From contig JAJPJW010000028.1 in NCBI GenBank assembly GCA_021324075.1, forward strand, positions 1-36,137: a stretch of DNA of 36,137 nucleotides. Reading direction: 5' to 3'. Positions 23,183-30,307 of this stretch are shown here, one piece after another. The DNA is from Pseudomonadota bacterium. Its GTDB lineage: Bacteria > Oederibacteriota > Muellerivitia > Muellerivitales > Muellerivitaceae. The notes under the pieces were generated by a model. The model had not been told where the DNA came from. It searched no databases and saw only the letters and a list, made by a program, of their open reading frames with translations. Numbering within the stretch: the first letter of the stretch is position 1; every line of letters starts with the position of its first letter. The translations under genes were made by a program, and so were the position numbers.

Positions 23183-23575
23183 TCAGGGCTGGATCTCGAT
23201 GCCGTCCTTGGTCACTTTGACGTTCGGCGGCTTGACCTTCGTCAAAATATGGATGGCCGAATGGCCGCCCGTGAGGGCCAGGACGGCGCCGGAAACGATG
23301 AGAAGGCCCAGCTTGGTGGTGGGCTCCGGGTCGAGGAAGGCCAGGATGACGAACCAAATGCCCGCCGCCGAGATGCCCAGCGCCACGCAAACCCCCGCGA
23401 TTTCCGCCCGGGTAAGGCCCGCCTTGCGGCCCATTTCGAACAGGGATTGGTGGGAGGGGTCGATGCCCACGTTGGCGTCATCGATGATGAGGGCCGGGGT
23501 ATGGTCCTTATAGGCCTTGGCCAGGATGGCGAGCCATCCGGGTTGGGAAGTGCGGACCACCAGTTGGTCGCCCAT
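23183..23575 (-). CDS. membrane protein of unknown function
   Basis: The 130-residue product has a cytoplasmic-looking head and two hydrophobic helices, one at about 61-82 (VCVALGISAAGIWFVILAFL) and one at about 88-110 (KLGLLIVSGAVLALTGGHSA). A short tail ends VTKDGIEIQP. AGGAG lies 8 bases before ATG 23575. The composition is GC-rich again, so the AT-rich defence segment has ended. No family is recognised. Confidence 0.65.
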   Translation of the reverse strand: MGDQLVVRTSQPGWLAILAKAYKDHTPALIIDDANVGIDPSHQSLFEMGRKAGLTRAEIAGVCVALGISAAGIWFVILAFLDPEPTTKLGLLIVSGAVLALTGGHSAIHILTKVKPPNVKVTKDGIEIQP

Positions 23576-23774
23576 ATTGCCGGCTCCTTTTGTTGATAGA
23601 ACCATTATAAATGAGAGGCTGAGGGGTAAAGCCAGAAGGGCCGGCCCCTTTAAAGCCCCCGCCTCCAGGGCCCACACGGTTTTCCATTATAAATTGCTAT
23701 CTATTTCCCGCTGGAGGGCCTAACTTATAGGCCGTTTTGACACTAAGGCCCCACGGGGCTCAAAGGAAATGACA

Positions 23775-24032
23775 ATGGAAACACCGAATAACACTCCCAA
23801 AGAAACCGAGGCAGCCCCGGCTTCCGCGCCTGCTCCCGTAGCGAGCACTCCGGCAGCAGCCCCGGCCCCGGTCGCGGCTCCTACGCCTGCACCCGCGCCC
23901 GCCCCCACGGGAATGGCTCCGCAAACGAAGGGCAACGTGGCCGGCGGATGGAACCGTTTTGCCGGGTACAAACCGGGCCAGCAGAAGGACAAGAAAAACG
24001 ACCGCCGGGACGACCGCAGGGGCCGTCGCTAA
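23775..24032 (+). CDS. Ala/Pro-rich protein with basic C-terminus
   Basis: The 85-residue protein consists of an Ala-Pro low-complexity segment (about residues 14-48), then GGWNRFAGYKPGQ and a strongly basic Lys/Asp/Arg tail. AAGGA is 7 bases before ATG 23775, which is better spaced than ATG 23769. The composition suggests a disordered linker and a nucleic-acid- or surface-binding tail; function unknown. It may be a real small gene because the ribosome-binding site and frame agree, but low complexity limits certainty. Confidence 0.55.
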   Translation: METPNNTPKETEAAPASAPAPVASTPAAAPAPVAAPTPAPAPAPTGMAPQTKGNVAGGWNRFAGYKPGQQKDKKNDRRDDRRGRR

Positions 24033-24138
24033 CCCTTTAAAGGCAGCCGTCAGCCCTTTCGATACAATTTCACTCATTACCCCCCAAGGCATAGTCGGCC
24101 TATAAAAACGGAGATACAAAGAATTTACTTGCACGGTC

Positions 24139-24166
24139 ATTTAGTTTACTATATAGTTAACTAAAT
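24139..24166 (+). promoter_or_regulatory. palindromic ArsR-type operator with overlapping promoter
   Basis: ATTTAGTTTAC and GTTAACTAAAT form a 28-bp palindrome with one mismatch, 15 bases before the arsR-family start. TACTAT (24147-24152) inside it and TTTACT (24124-24129) are 17 bases apart and can serve as -10 and -35. Binding there would block transcription, so autorepression is expected. Confidence 0.75.
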
Positions 24167-24180
24167 AACGGGAGGGCAAC

Positions 24181-24633
24181 ATGAGGTCGAAAAACGCCAC
24201 AGCACCTTTAGACCACATCTTTTACGCCCTGTCGGACCCGACCCGGCGGGAGATCCTCTCGGTACTCTCCAAGGGCGAGGCCCAGGTCGGGGAACTGGCC
24301 CAACGCTTCGACCTTTCCTTGCCGGCGGTGTCCAAGCACTTAAAGGTTCTGGAGCGGGGAAACCTGATCGAGCGCCGGGCCCACGAGACCGACGGCCGGG
24401 CGCAGGTTTTAACCCTGAAAGCAAAGGAAATGGACAAAGCGACCCATTGGCTGGAGAAGCACCGGCAGTACTGGAACGACCGCTTCGATGAACTGGAGAA
24501 ATTCCTGGAAGAACATCCGGAGCCTAAAAAAATCCAACAAAGGAAGTTTGAACCACCAAGCTCACCAAGGGCACCAAGAGAGACAGAGAGAAATCGCCGA
24601 TTTAACGGCGAAAACAGGAATAGGGAATTTTAA
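24181..24633 (+). CDS. ArsR-family winged-helix repressor
   Basis: The 150-residue protein has the ArsR helix-turn-helix: ALSDPTRREILSVLSKGEAQ, then VGELAQRFDLSLPAVSKHLK and VLERGNLIERR, followed by the wing and a C-terminal dimer helix (THWLEKHRQYWNDRFDELEKFL). No metal-binding Cys motif (such as CVC) is present, so it belongs to the non-metal group that regulates AHSA1/SRPBCC genes. The last 30 residues (from KFEPPSSP) are encoded by a CACCAAG-type repeat and are probably not part of the fold. The stop overlaps the next ATG as TAATG. GGGAGG precedes ATG 24181. Confidence 0.92.
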   Translation: MRSKNATAPLDHIFYALSDPTRREILSVLSKGEAQVGELAQRFDLSLPAVSKHLKVLERGNLIERRAHETDGRAQVLTLKAKEMDKATHWLEKHRQYWNDRFDELEKFLEEHPEPKKIQQRKFEPPSSPRAPRETERNRRFNGENRNREF

Positions 24634-25085
24634 TGGCTAAATCCACATTTGTTCACGAAACCTATATCCGGACCACACCGGAAAAATTGTGGTCCACCCT
24701 GACGACCACCGATTCCCTGAAACGGGTTTGGATGGGCACCCGCATTGAAAGCGATTGGAAGGTCGGTTCCCCTTGGCGGGCAATATCCCCGGAGGGAACG
24801 CTCTATGATTCCGGTGAGGTCGTTGAAAGCATTCCGAACCAGAAACTGGCCTTCAAGTGGGTCAACGAATGGGTGCCCGACTTCAAGGCGGAGGGATATT
24901 CCCTCTGCCAATACGAGATGGAGCCGGTAGGGGAAGCCGTCAAGTTGACCATCACCCATTCGGCCGAGCGCCCGGATTCCAAGTTCATCGCGGCGGTGAC
25001 CGGCGCCTGGCCCATGGTGGCTTCGAACATTAAGTCGCTTTTGGAAACGGGGAAAGTGGTTCTCGTCGACAATCCCCGGCATTAA
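24633..25085 (+). CDS. SRPBCC (AHSA1) domain protein 1
   Basis: The 150-residue protein fits the START/Bet v 1-like SRPBCC fold: FVHETYIRTTPEKLWSTLTT at the N-terminus, SDWKVGSPWRAISPEGT, LYDSGEVVESIPNQKLAFKW, and a C-terminal helix, WPMVASNIKSLLETGK. Such proteins bind hydrophobic ligands or assist chaperones, and the ligand is unknown. It is coupled to the ArsR gene (TAATG overlap), so the regulator very likely controls it. This ArsR-AHSA1 arrangement is common in bacteria. Confidence 0.88.
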   Translation: MAKSTFVHETYIRTTPEKLWSTLTTTDSLKRVWMGTRIESDWKVGSPWRAISPEGTLYDSGEVVESIPNQKLAFKWVNEWVPDFKAEGYSLCQYEMEPVGEAVKLTITHSAERPDSKFIAAVTGAWPMVASNIKSLLETGKVVLVDNPRH

Positions 25086-25106
25086 GAATTGAATAGTGAG
25101 GTAAAA

Positions 25107-25544
25107 ATGAACGCGGAAAACCTGGTTTTGGTGGTGCAACGCAAACTAAAGGCTTCCCCGGAGCGGTTGTTCGACGCCTGGACCCGTCCGGAGCTTTTGG
25201 TGCAGTGGTTTCACGCGGGGGAAGCCATGAATACCCAGGCCGCGGAAGTGGACCTGAGGGTGGGCGGGGCCTGGAGCCTGACCATGGACCATACCGATAT
25301 CAACGAGCGCCGGATCACCAAGGGAAAATACCTGGTCCTGGACCGCCCGAACAAGCTGGTCCTCACCTGGATTCCCTGCCTGAAGGATTACGAAACCAAG
25401 GTGACCCTTCTGTTCAGGGAAATCGCTGAGGGGTTCACGGAAATGACCTTGACCCACGAGGGCCTCAGGAACGAAGACTTTAGGGGCCACGAATCGGGTT
25501 GGGATGAGATTTTCAAAACCTTTTCGAATTGGTTTGAGAAATAG
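25107..25544 (+). CDS. SRPBCC (AHSA1) domain protein 2
   Basis: The 145-residue protein has VQRKLKASPERLFDAWTRPE, WFHAGEAMNTQAAEVDLRVGG, TKGKYLVLDRPNKLVLTW and FTEMTLTHEGLRNEDFRGHE, all typical of AHSA1. It is closely related along its length to the gene at 25772, so the two are recent tandem duplicates. GAGG lies 5 bases before ATG 25107, and the gap to SRPBCC 1 is 21 bases, so it belongs to the arsR operon. Confidence 0.88.
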   Translation: MNAENLVLVVQRKLKASPERLFDAWTRPELLVQWFHAGEAMNTQAAEVDLRVGGAWSLTMDHTDINERRITKGKYLVLDRPNKLVLTWIPCLKDYETKVTLLFREIAEGFTEMTLTHEGLRNEDFRGHESGWDEIFKTFSNWFEK

Positions 25545-25580
25545 GCCTTTACTCGGGCGAATTCGTGAGGTCGTTCGCTG

Positions 25581-25739
25581 TTTCTCCCCCACTGAAAGAG
25601 GGGGAATAAGGGGGAGTTAGTCTTTCAATGAAAAGAAGCTAATACCCCTTCCTCCCAACAGCGCTCATAGGGAATAGCCCCTATGTACCCGCTAAACCGA
25701 AAGGCCCTTTTTCAAAGGGGGGAGGACATTCAAATTGAA
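25581..25739 (+). repeat. dispersed repeat B, copy 3, with nested 50-base hairpin
   Basis: The outer parts match copy 1: CCCCCACTGAAAGAGGGGG, GGGGGAGTTAG, GCTAATACCCC and CTTTTTCAAAGGGG. Between CTAATACCCC and CCTTTTTC lies an extra stretch (about 25654-25704) with CATAGGG-N5-CCCTATG and CCGAAAGG. Nearly the same stretch is in the copy at 31906 but not in the copies at 9457 and 10493. The element sits between the two duplicated SRPBCC genes. Confidence 0.85.
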
Positions 25740-25771
25740 CCTCTTAAATAACGAAAGGTGGGAGGAAGCCG

Positions 25772-26212
25772 ATGGCGACAGATAACTTGGTCTTGGTGGT
25801 GCAGCGGAAATTGAAGGCCTCTCCGGAGCGGCTTTTTGACGCCTGGACCAAGCCCGAACTGATGAAACAGTGGTTCCATGCGGGGTCCAAGATGACGACC
25901 CCGGTGGCCGAGGCCGACCTCAAACTGGGCGGCCCCTGGCAGGTGGTCATGCGCCAGTCGGATGGGATCGAACATTTGAACAACGGGAAATACCTGGTCA
26001 TCGAAAGGCCCCACAAATTGGTCTTCACCTGGCATCCGAAGGGCCAGGCCGATTTCGAGACGAAGGTCACCCTGCTTTTTAAGAAAGTTTCCGACGAATT
26101 CACCGAGATGACCTTGACCCACGAAGGTTTGAGGGACCAGGATTGGTACGACAAACACAACGCCGGCTGGACCGGTTGTGTCGCCACCCTGGAAAAATGG
26201 CTCGAGGCCTAA
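25772..26212 (+). CDS. SRPBCC (AHSA1) domain protein 3
   Basis: The 146-residue paralogue of the gene at 25107 shares VLVVQRKLKASPERLFDAWT, KQWFHAG, NGKYLVIERPHKLVFTWHP and [15 protein letters not shown] is 6 bases before ATG 25772. The repeat element between it and its paralogue may end or attenuate the arsR operon, so its control is uncertain. The ligand is unknown. Confidence 0.88.
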   Translation: MATDNLVLVVQRKLKASPERLFDAWTKPELMKQWFHAGSKMTTPVAEADLKLGGPWQVVMRQSDGIEHLNNGKYLVIERPHKLVFTWHPKGQADFETKVTLLFKKVSDEFTEMTLTHEGLRDQDWYDKHNAGWTGCVATLEKWLEA

Positions 26213-26219
26213 AGAAATA

Positions 26220-26260
26220 GTCCAGGCCCTTTTTTGACGCTCACCTGATGGGTGGCGCCG
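26220..26260 (+). repeat. about 41-base direct repeat, copy 1 (GTCCAGGCCC...GGTGGCGCCG)
   Basis: GTCCAGGCCC, a T-run, GACGCTCACC and GGTGGCGCCG follow SRPBCC 3 immediately after its stop. A near-identical copy follows SRPBCC 4 at 26753-26792. The two copies flank the SRPBCC 4 gene as direct repeats. Confidence 0.8.
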
Positions 26261-26285
26261 AGACTTAAAGAAAAGGAAAAGCGAT

Positions 26286-26744
26286 ATGGCTGACATCATT
26301 CACCGGGTAGGGATCAAGGCGCCGCTGTCCCAAGTCTACGAGGCGCTTGCGACGGTCAAGGGCGTGGCGGGTTGGTGGACCCAGGAGACGACGGGTTCCT
26401 CCGAAAAGGGCGGGACGATCGGGGTGCGATTCCTGACGCCGGCGGGCAAGGAAATCGGGGGCATGCAAATGGAGGTCGTGGCGCTGGACCCGGACAAAAA
26501 GGTCCAATGGCGCATCAAGGAAGGGCCGAAGGAATGGATCGGGACGGATGTGGTGTTCGACTTGCGCCGGGAAGGGGACACGACCATCGTTCTCTTCGGC
26601 CACAAGAACTGGAAGGAACCGGTGGAATTCATGGCCCATTGCAGCATGAAATGGGCGACCTTCCTTTTGAGCCTCCGGGAACTGGTGGAGAAGGGGAAAG
26701 GCCGTCCATCCCCCGTTGATCTTAAAATCGACAATTGGAATTAG
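26286..26744 (+). CDS. SRPBCC domain protein 4
   Basis: The 152-residue protein has IIHRVGIKAPLSQVYEALAT, VAGWWTQETTG, the middle KEWIGTDVVFDLRREGD, and a C-terminal helix, MKWATFLLSLRELVEKGKG. It is SRPBCC-like but distant from the other three. AGGA is 8 bases before ATG 26286. It is bracketed by two 41-base direct repeats, which suggests it was added to the cluster as a module. No ligand can be named. Confidence 0.85.
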   Translation: MADIIHRVGIKAPLSQVYEALATVKGVAGWWTQETTGSSEKGGTIGVRFLTPAGKEIGGMQMEVVALDPDKKVQWRIKEGPKEWIGTDVVFDLRREGDTTIVLFGHKNWKEPVEFMAHCSMKWATFLLSLRELVEKGKGRPSPVDLKIDNWN

Positions 26745-26752
26745 TCGAATCA

Positions 26753-26792
26753 GTCCAGGCCCCTTTTGGCGCTCACCCAGTAGGTGGCGCCG
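26753..26792 (+). repeat. about 41-base direct repeat, copy 2
   Basis: It matches 26220-26260 (GTCCAGGCCC, GGCGCTCACC, GGTGGCGCCG) with a few changes. It starts 9 bases after the SRPBCC 4 stop. The rest of the 350-base gap up to the next gene is unassigned DNA followed by repeat A copy 2. Confidence 0.8.
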
Positions 26793-26914
26793 CGGCCTGG
26801 GCCAATCAAATCGTGCCATCCGGCTTGAGGGCCGGCTGGCAGATGGTAAGCGAAGCACCCGCCGGAGAACGCGGGAAAAACGGAACTACGCACTTCAAAA
26901 AGCAAAAGCTATTT

Positions 26915-27028
26915 GCCACAGATGCATGGGATTAATGGGATTGAAATTTAAAGCAACAAATTGATAAGTCTAAGTTGTGCATCAGGATTTTAGTTGCCTT
27001 ATCCCTGTGCATCCCATGAATCTGTGGC
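26915..27028. repeat. inverted-repeat element A, copy 2
   Basis: The left end is GCCACAGATGCATGGGATT and the right end ATCCCATGAATCTGTGGC. The interior differs from the copy at 6887. Flanking AAAAAGCAAAAG is also shared with the copy at 6887. Confidence 0.85.
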
Positions 27029-27095
27029 TAAAAATTAAGATTAAAGCTCTGCTTTGCCAAAGGCATAGTTCTAAAAATAATTGAGGAGGCTGGTG

Positions 27096-27647
27096 ATGAA
27101 AAATCTTTTGAAAAAGGGAATGGCGTTCCTGGCCCTAGCGGCCCTGGTCGCCCTGGTCCCGGCAGTGAAATTGATGGCTGATGACGAGAAGGCCGCCATG
27201 CCGGCGCCCAAGATGCCCGCGGAGTTCGACAAGCTGAAGTCGCTGGTGGGCACTTGGAAGGGCACCGCCATGAAGAATGGGAAATCGATGGACGTGAAAA
27301 ATTCCTTCCAACTGACCAGCGGGGGATCGGCCATCATTGAGAAGGTCGGCGAGGGCGCCGACAACGAGATGATTTCCGTTTATTGCGCCGAGAACGGGAA
27401 GGTCACCATGACCCACTATTGCTCCGTGGGCAACCACCCCAAGATGACCCTGAAGAAGAGCTCGGACAAGGAAATGGACTTTGAGATGAAGGGCACCGAC
27501 GGCATTAGCTCGGCCAAGGACATGCACATGCACGGCATGGATATCACCTGGAAGGATCCGGACCATATCACCGAATCCTGGTACCTCTATTCCGACGGCA
27601 AGAAGCAGGGGAGCTGCCCCTTCGAGTTGACGAGGGTGAAGGAATAA
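27096..27647 (+). CDS. secreted protein, DUF1579-like
   Basis: The 183-residue protein has a Sec signal (GMAFLALAALVALVPAVKL) and, after an Ala/Pro linker, a beta-rich domain. That domain starts EFDKLKSLVGTWKGTAM and ends WKDPDHITESWYLYSDGKK. The 'LVGTWKG ... ESWxxY' frame resembles DUF1579 and lipocalin-like secreted proteins of unknown function. A His/Met stretch (KDMHMHGMDITW) may bind metal, which is speculative. GAGGAGG is 6 bases before ATG 27096. A strong terminator follows, so the gene is monocistronic. Confidence 0.72.
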   Translation: MKNLLKKGMAFLALAALVALVPAVKLMADDEKAAMPAPKMPAEFDKLKSLVGTWKGTAMKNGKSMDVKNSFQLTSGGSAIIEKVGEGADNEMISVYCAENGKVTMTHYCSVGNHPKMTLKKSSDKEMDFEMKGTDGISSAKDMHMHGMDITWKDPDHITESWYLYSDGKKQGSCPFELTRVKE

Positions 27648-27668
27648 TCCGAGGTTAACAAACCCTAA

Positions 27669-27700
27669 GGGAGACGGGAAACCGCCTCCCTTTCTTTTTT
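27669..27700 (+). terminator. rho-independent terminator
   Basis: GGGAG-A-CGG and CCG-C-CTCCC form a stem around GAAA, followed by TTTCTTTTTT. It begins 21 bases after the secreted-protein stop. Confidence 0.92.
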
Positions 27701-27734
27701 CCGAATCAAATACTTCGCAAGGCAAAGGCTTTTT

Positions 27735-27925
27735 GCCACAGATACATGGGATAGATGGGATGGCTTCAAGAAAATAAGTCCAAAAACACAGGCCTCAATC
27801 CGAAAATATTTTTTGGTCCTATCCTGTGAATCCCATGCATGCCGATCCTCTTTTGAAACTCAAAGGAGATCGGTATAGTCCCACAGACCATTAACTCCGT
27901 TAAAGAACTGTGGGACATCTGTGGC
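27735..27925. repeat. inverted-repeat element A, copy 3, split by a 78-base insertion
   Basis: The ends are GCCACAGATACATGGGAT and CCCATGCAT...CTGTGGC, but the right end is interrupted at 27841-27918. The inserted DNA contains two hairpins, CCGATC...GATCGG (27842-27873) and GTCCCACAG...CTGTGGGAC (27878-27916, perfect). CAT occurs on both sides, as a short target duplication would. Nothing else is seen in the 349-base gap except the terminator. Confidence 0.8.
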
Positions 27926-27996
27926 CAGAAAAACAGTCGTTTTGCCGGTCTGTTTTATCAAAGAAACAGTTTCATATTTTTTTGAAAGGTGGATCT

Positions 27997-28731
27997 ATGG
28001 CCAAGTTAAAGACTTTCGCGGGAACGAAGGAACACAAGGTGGTCGCCTCCAAGGCTTGGGACGCGGCACGCAAGAAGCTCCTGCTCGAGGAGAAAAAATT
28101 CACCAAGCTCCGGGACGCGTTGAACGCCAAGCGGCGGGCCCTGCCCTGGGTGAAGGTGGAAAAGGATTATGTCTTCGACGCCCCCGGCGGTAAGGAAAGC
28201 CTGGGGGACCTTTTCGGCGGCAAGCGCCAGCTGATCATCTGGCATTTCATGTTTGGGCCCGATTGGAAGGAAGGCTGTTCCCACTGCTCCCTCTGGGCCG
28301 ACAGCTTCAACGGCAATGTCGTGCACATGGCGGCCCGGGATACGACCATGCTGGCGGTTTCCCGCGCCCCCCTCCCCAAGATCGAACCCTTCCAGAAGCG
28401 CATGGGCTGGGGCTTCAAGTGGGTCTCGTCCTTCAACACCGACTTCAATTACGACTACCAGGCCTCCTTCAGCAAGGAAGACTTCCGGCGGGGCAAGGCG
28501 GTCTACAACTATAAGGTCATCCAGCCCTTTTCCGACGAACTGCACGGCGTGAGCGTGTTCTATAAGGACGGGAAGGACGTCTACCACACCTATTCCACCT
28601 ATTCCCGCGGCGTGGACATGCTCAACAACGCCTACCAGTATCTGGACCTGACCGCCAAGGGGCGGGACGAGGATTGGGACTCGGACTTCGCCTCGGGCTG
28701 GGTGCGCCACCACGACAAGTACGGCCGTTGA
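27997..28731 (+). CDS. DUF899 thioredoxin-like protein
   Basis: The 244-residue protein matches DUF899: LLLEEKKFTKLRDALNAKRR and LPWVKVEKDYVFDAPGGKES, then LIIWHFMFGPDWKEGCSHCS with a CxxC pair, and VSRAPLPKIEPFQKRMGW. The later part shows VSVFYKDGKDVYHTYSTYSRG. The fold is predicted to be thioredoxin-like; the substrate is unknown. AAAGGTGG precedes ATG 27997. The stop overlaps a TTG (TTGA) that may start the DUF2182 gene, and DUF899 and DUF2182 pairs occur in other bacteria. Confidence 0.92.
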   Translation: MAKLKTFAGTKEHKVVASKAWDAARKKLLLEEKKFTKLRDALNAKRRALPWVKVEKDYVFDAPGGKESLGDLFGGKRQLIIWHFMFGPDWKEGCSHCSLWADSFNGNVVHMAARDTTMLAVSRAPLPKIEPFQKRMGWGFKWVSSFNTDFNYDYQASFSKEDFRRGKAVYNYKVIQPFSDELHGVSVFYKDGKDVYHTYSTYSRGVDMLNNAYQYLDLTAKGRDEDWDSDFASGWVRHHDKYGR

Positions 28732-29564
28732 CCCGGAGGCTCAGCTGTTGCCCGCCGCCCGGCGGGTCCTATGGTTCGGCTAAGTTCACCCTGGCGGCGG
28801 GGCTGATCTTTCTCCTGAGCCTGGCCCTCACCCTTGAGATGGCCGCCTCCATGGCCGGGGGTATGGACATGCCGGGCGGCTGGCGCATGTCCATGATGTG
28901 GATGCGCATGCCGGGCCAAAGCTGGGCGGGGTCGGCCGGGATGTTCCTGGCCATGTGGTGGGTGATGATGACGGCCATGATGCTCCCCGCGCTTTTCCCC
29001 AAACTGCTCCAGTTTTACCGGTCCCTGGTCTGGAAAAAGGCGGACCACCCGGGGCTTTCCACGCTTCTCGTGGGCCTGGGCTATTTCGCCGTCTGGTCCC
29101 TGGCAGGGGCTGGCGCCTATGCCTTGGGAATCCCCTGGGCCCTGGCGGCCATGCGCCATCCGGCCCTGAGCCGGCTGGTGCCGCTTTTGACCGGGCTTCT
29201 CCTCATCCTCGCGGGGGCCTTCCAGTTCAGCCCGTGGAAAAGCGGCGGGCTCCACCAATGCCGGGACCTTCTGGTTTTCGCGCCCTACGGGCGGCGCCAG
29301 AAAGGCGTCCAGCTTCTCAAGACCGAGGCTTTCTCCGCCTGCCTCGCCGAAGGGTTCCGCCAGGGGTTTTCCTGCGCCCTTTGCTGCGCGGGGTCCATGG
29401 CGGTCCTCCTGGCCCTGGGGGCCATGAACCTTTTCGTCATGCTGGGGGTGTCCCTGGTGATCGCCCTGGAGAAACTGCTGCCCCGCCCCCGGCCGGTGGT
29501 TTACCTCACCGGCGCCCTGTCCGTGGCCGCGGGAGCCGTCGAAGTGGCCCGGGCGTTGTTCTAA
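28728..29564 (+). CDS. DUF2182 integral membrane protein
   Basis: About 278 residues with six or more hydrophobic helices. Family motifs are WAGSAGMFLAMWWVMMTAMM followed by LPALFP, FQFSPWK, LHQCRDLL, and the conserved SCALCCAGSMAVLLALGAMN with a closing ALEKLLP. The Cys, His and Met residues suggest metal handling, which has not been shown. The start is uncertain: TTG 28728 gives a TTGA overlap with DUF899 but has no ribosome-binding site, and no in-frame ATG precedes the first helix. The 92 bases after the stop hold no further gene. Confidence 0.85.
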   Translation: MTRRLSCCPPPGGSYGSAKFTLAAGLIFLLSLALTLEMAASMAGGMDMPGGWRMSMMWMRMPGQSWAGSAGMFLAMWWVMMTAMMLPALFPKLLQFYRSLVWKKADHPGLSTLLVGLGYFAVWSLAGAGAYALGIPWALAAMRHPALSRLVPLLTGLLLILAGAFQFSPWKSGGLHQCRDLLVFAPYGRRQKGVQLLKTEAFSACLAEGFRQGFSCALCCAGSMAVLLALGAMNLFVMLGVSLVIALEKLLPRPRPVVYLTGALSVAAGAVEVARALF

Positions 29565-29656
29565 AAACCCAAGACTTTCTTTCGATGGGACGCTTGTTTT
29601 CCGCCTGGCTGGGGTTTAAAATTATGTTACTCATTTAAGTTACAAAGGAGCCTGCA

Positions 29657-29911
29657 TTGAAATTCGTGAATATGCGCGACCTGCGCTTAAAAACCCCCTC
29701 GGTGATGAAAGGCGTGGAAAAAGGGGAAAAGTATGTCATCACGAACCACGGCAAGCCCCAGGCCGTCCTGCTGCACCTGACCGAGGATGAAATCGAGGAT
29801 TTGGTTTACAAACAGCCCGAGTTCATGGTCCAAATCCAGGAGTCGAGGAAGGAATACGGAAAGAAGGGCGGAGTTTCACTCTCGGAAGCCCGCAAGCGGC
29901 TGGGACTCTGA
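29657..29911 (+). CDS. Phd/YefM-type antitoxin
   Basis: The 84-residue protein has an N-terminal Phd-like DNA-binding fold: FVNMRDLRLKTPSVMKGVEK, then KYVITNHGKPQAVLLHLT. The tail IQESRKEYGKKGG...EARKRLGL should wrap the toxin. TTG 29657 has AAGGAG at 6 bases spacing. It directly precedes a RelE-like gene (1-base gap), the usual antitoxin-toxin order, and would repress the pair. Confidence 0.88.
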   Translation: MKFVNMRDLRLKTPSVMKGVEKGEKYVITNHGKPQAVLLHLTEDEIEDLVYKQPEFMVQIQESRKEYGKKGGVSLSEARKRLGL

Positions 29912-29912
29912 T

Positions 29913-30185
29913 TTGGCCCTCCTAGTTGAACTTTCACCCCGCGCCTTGAGGGATTTAAAGGCCCTGGAAAAGACCGCCGCAAGAGAGATCCTTGGGGACC
30001 TGGAAGTCCTGCAAATCCGCCCTTGGCCCGCCCCCCCCAAAGTAAAAAAGTTGGAAGGCTATAAGAATCTTTACCGTTTAAGGACCGGAAATTATAGGTC
30101 TCTCTTCGAACCAACCGAAAAGGGTGTAGTGGTCTTACGCGTCCTCGACCGGAAAGAACTCGAAAGAATATTGCGGAATTTGTAA
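29913..30185 (+). CDS. RelE/ParE-family toxin
   Basis: The 90-residue protein has the RelE fold pattern: VELSPRALRDLKALEKTAAR, VKKLEGYKNLYRLRTGNYRS and VVVLRVLDRKELERIL. The Arg residues in YRLRTGNYRS and the basic tail DRKE are typical of the mRNA interferase site. TTG 29913 begins 1 base after the antitoxin stop. The partner genes probably form one operon ending at the terminator at 30240. Confidence 0.88.
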   Translation: MALLVELSPRALRDLKALEKTAAREILGDLEVLQIRPWPAPPKVKKLEGYKNLYRLRTGNYRSLFEPTEKGVVVLRVLDRKELERILRNL

Positions 30186-30239
30186 GAAAGCACCGAAAAC
30201 AGAAAGGTTCTTGTCCACCCGCACGAATTTAAATTAAAA

Positions 30240-30267
30240 GGGCGCGGATTTTTCCGCGCCCTTTTTT
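30240..30267 (+). terminator. terminator between convergent toxin and GH12 genes
   Basis: GGGCGCGGA-TTTT-TCCGCGCCC is followed by six T residues on the plus strand and preceded by an A-rich stretch, so it may act in both directions. Confidence 0.9.
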
Positions 30268-30307
30268 GTGCCCGCTCATCAGGACGCCTTCAAGGAAGGT
30301 TTGTTTT

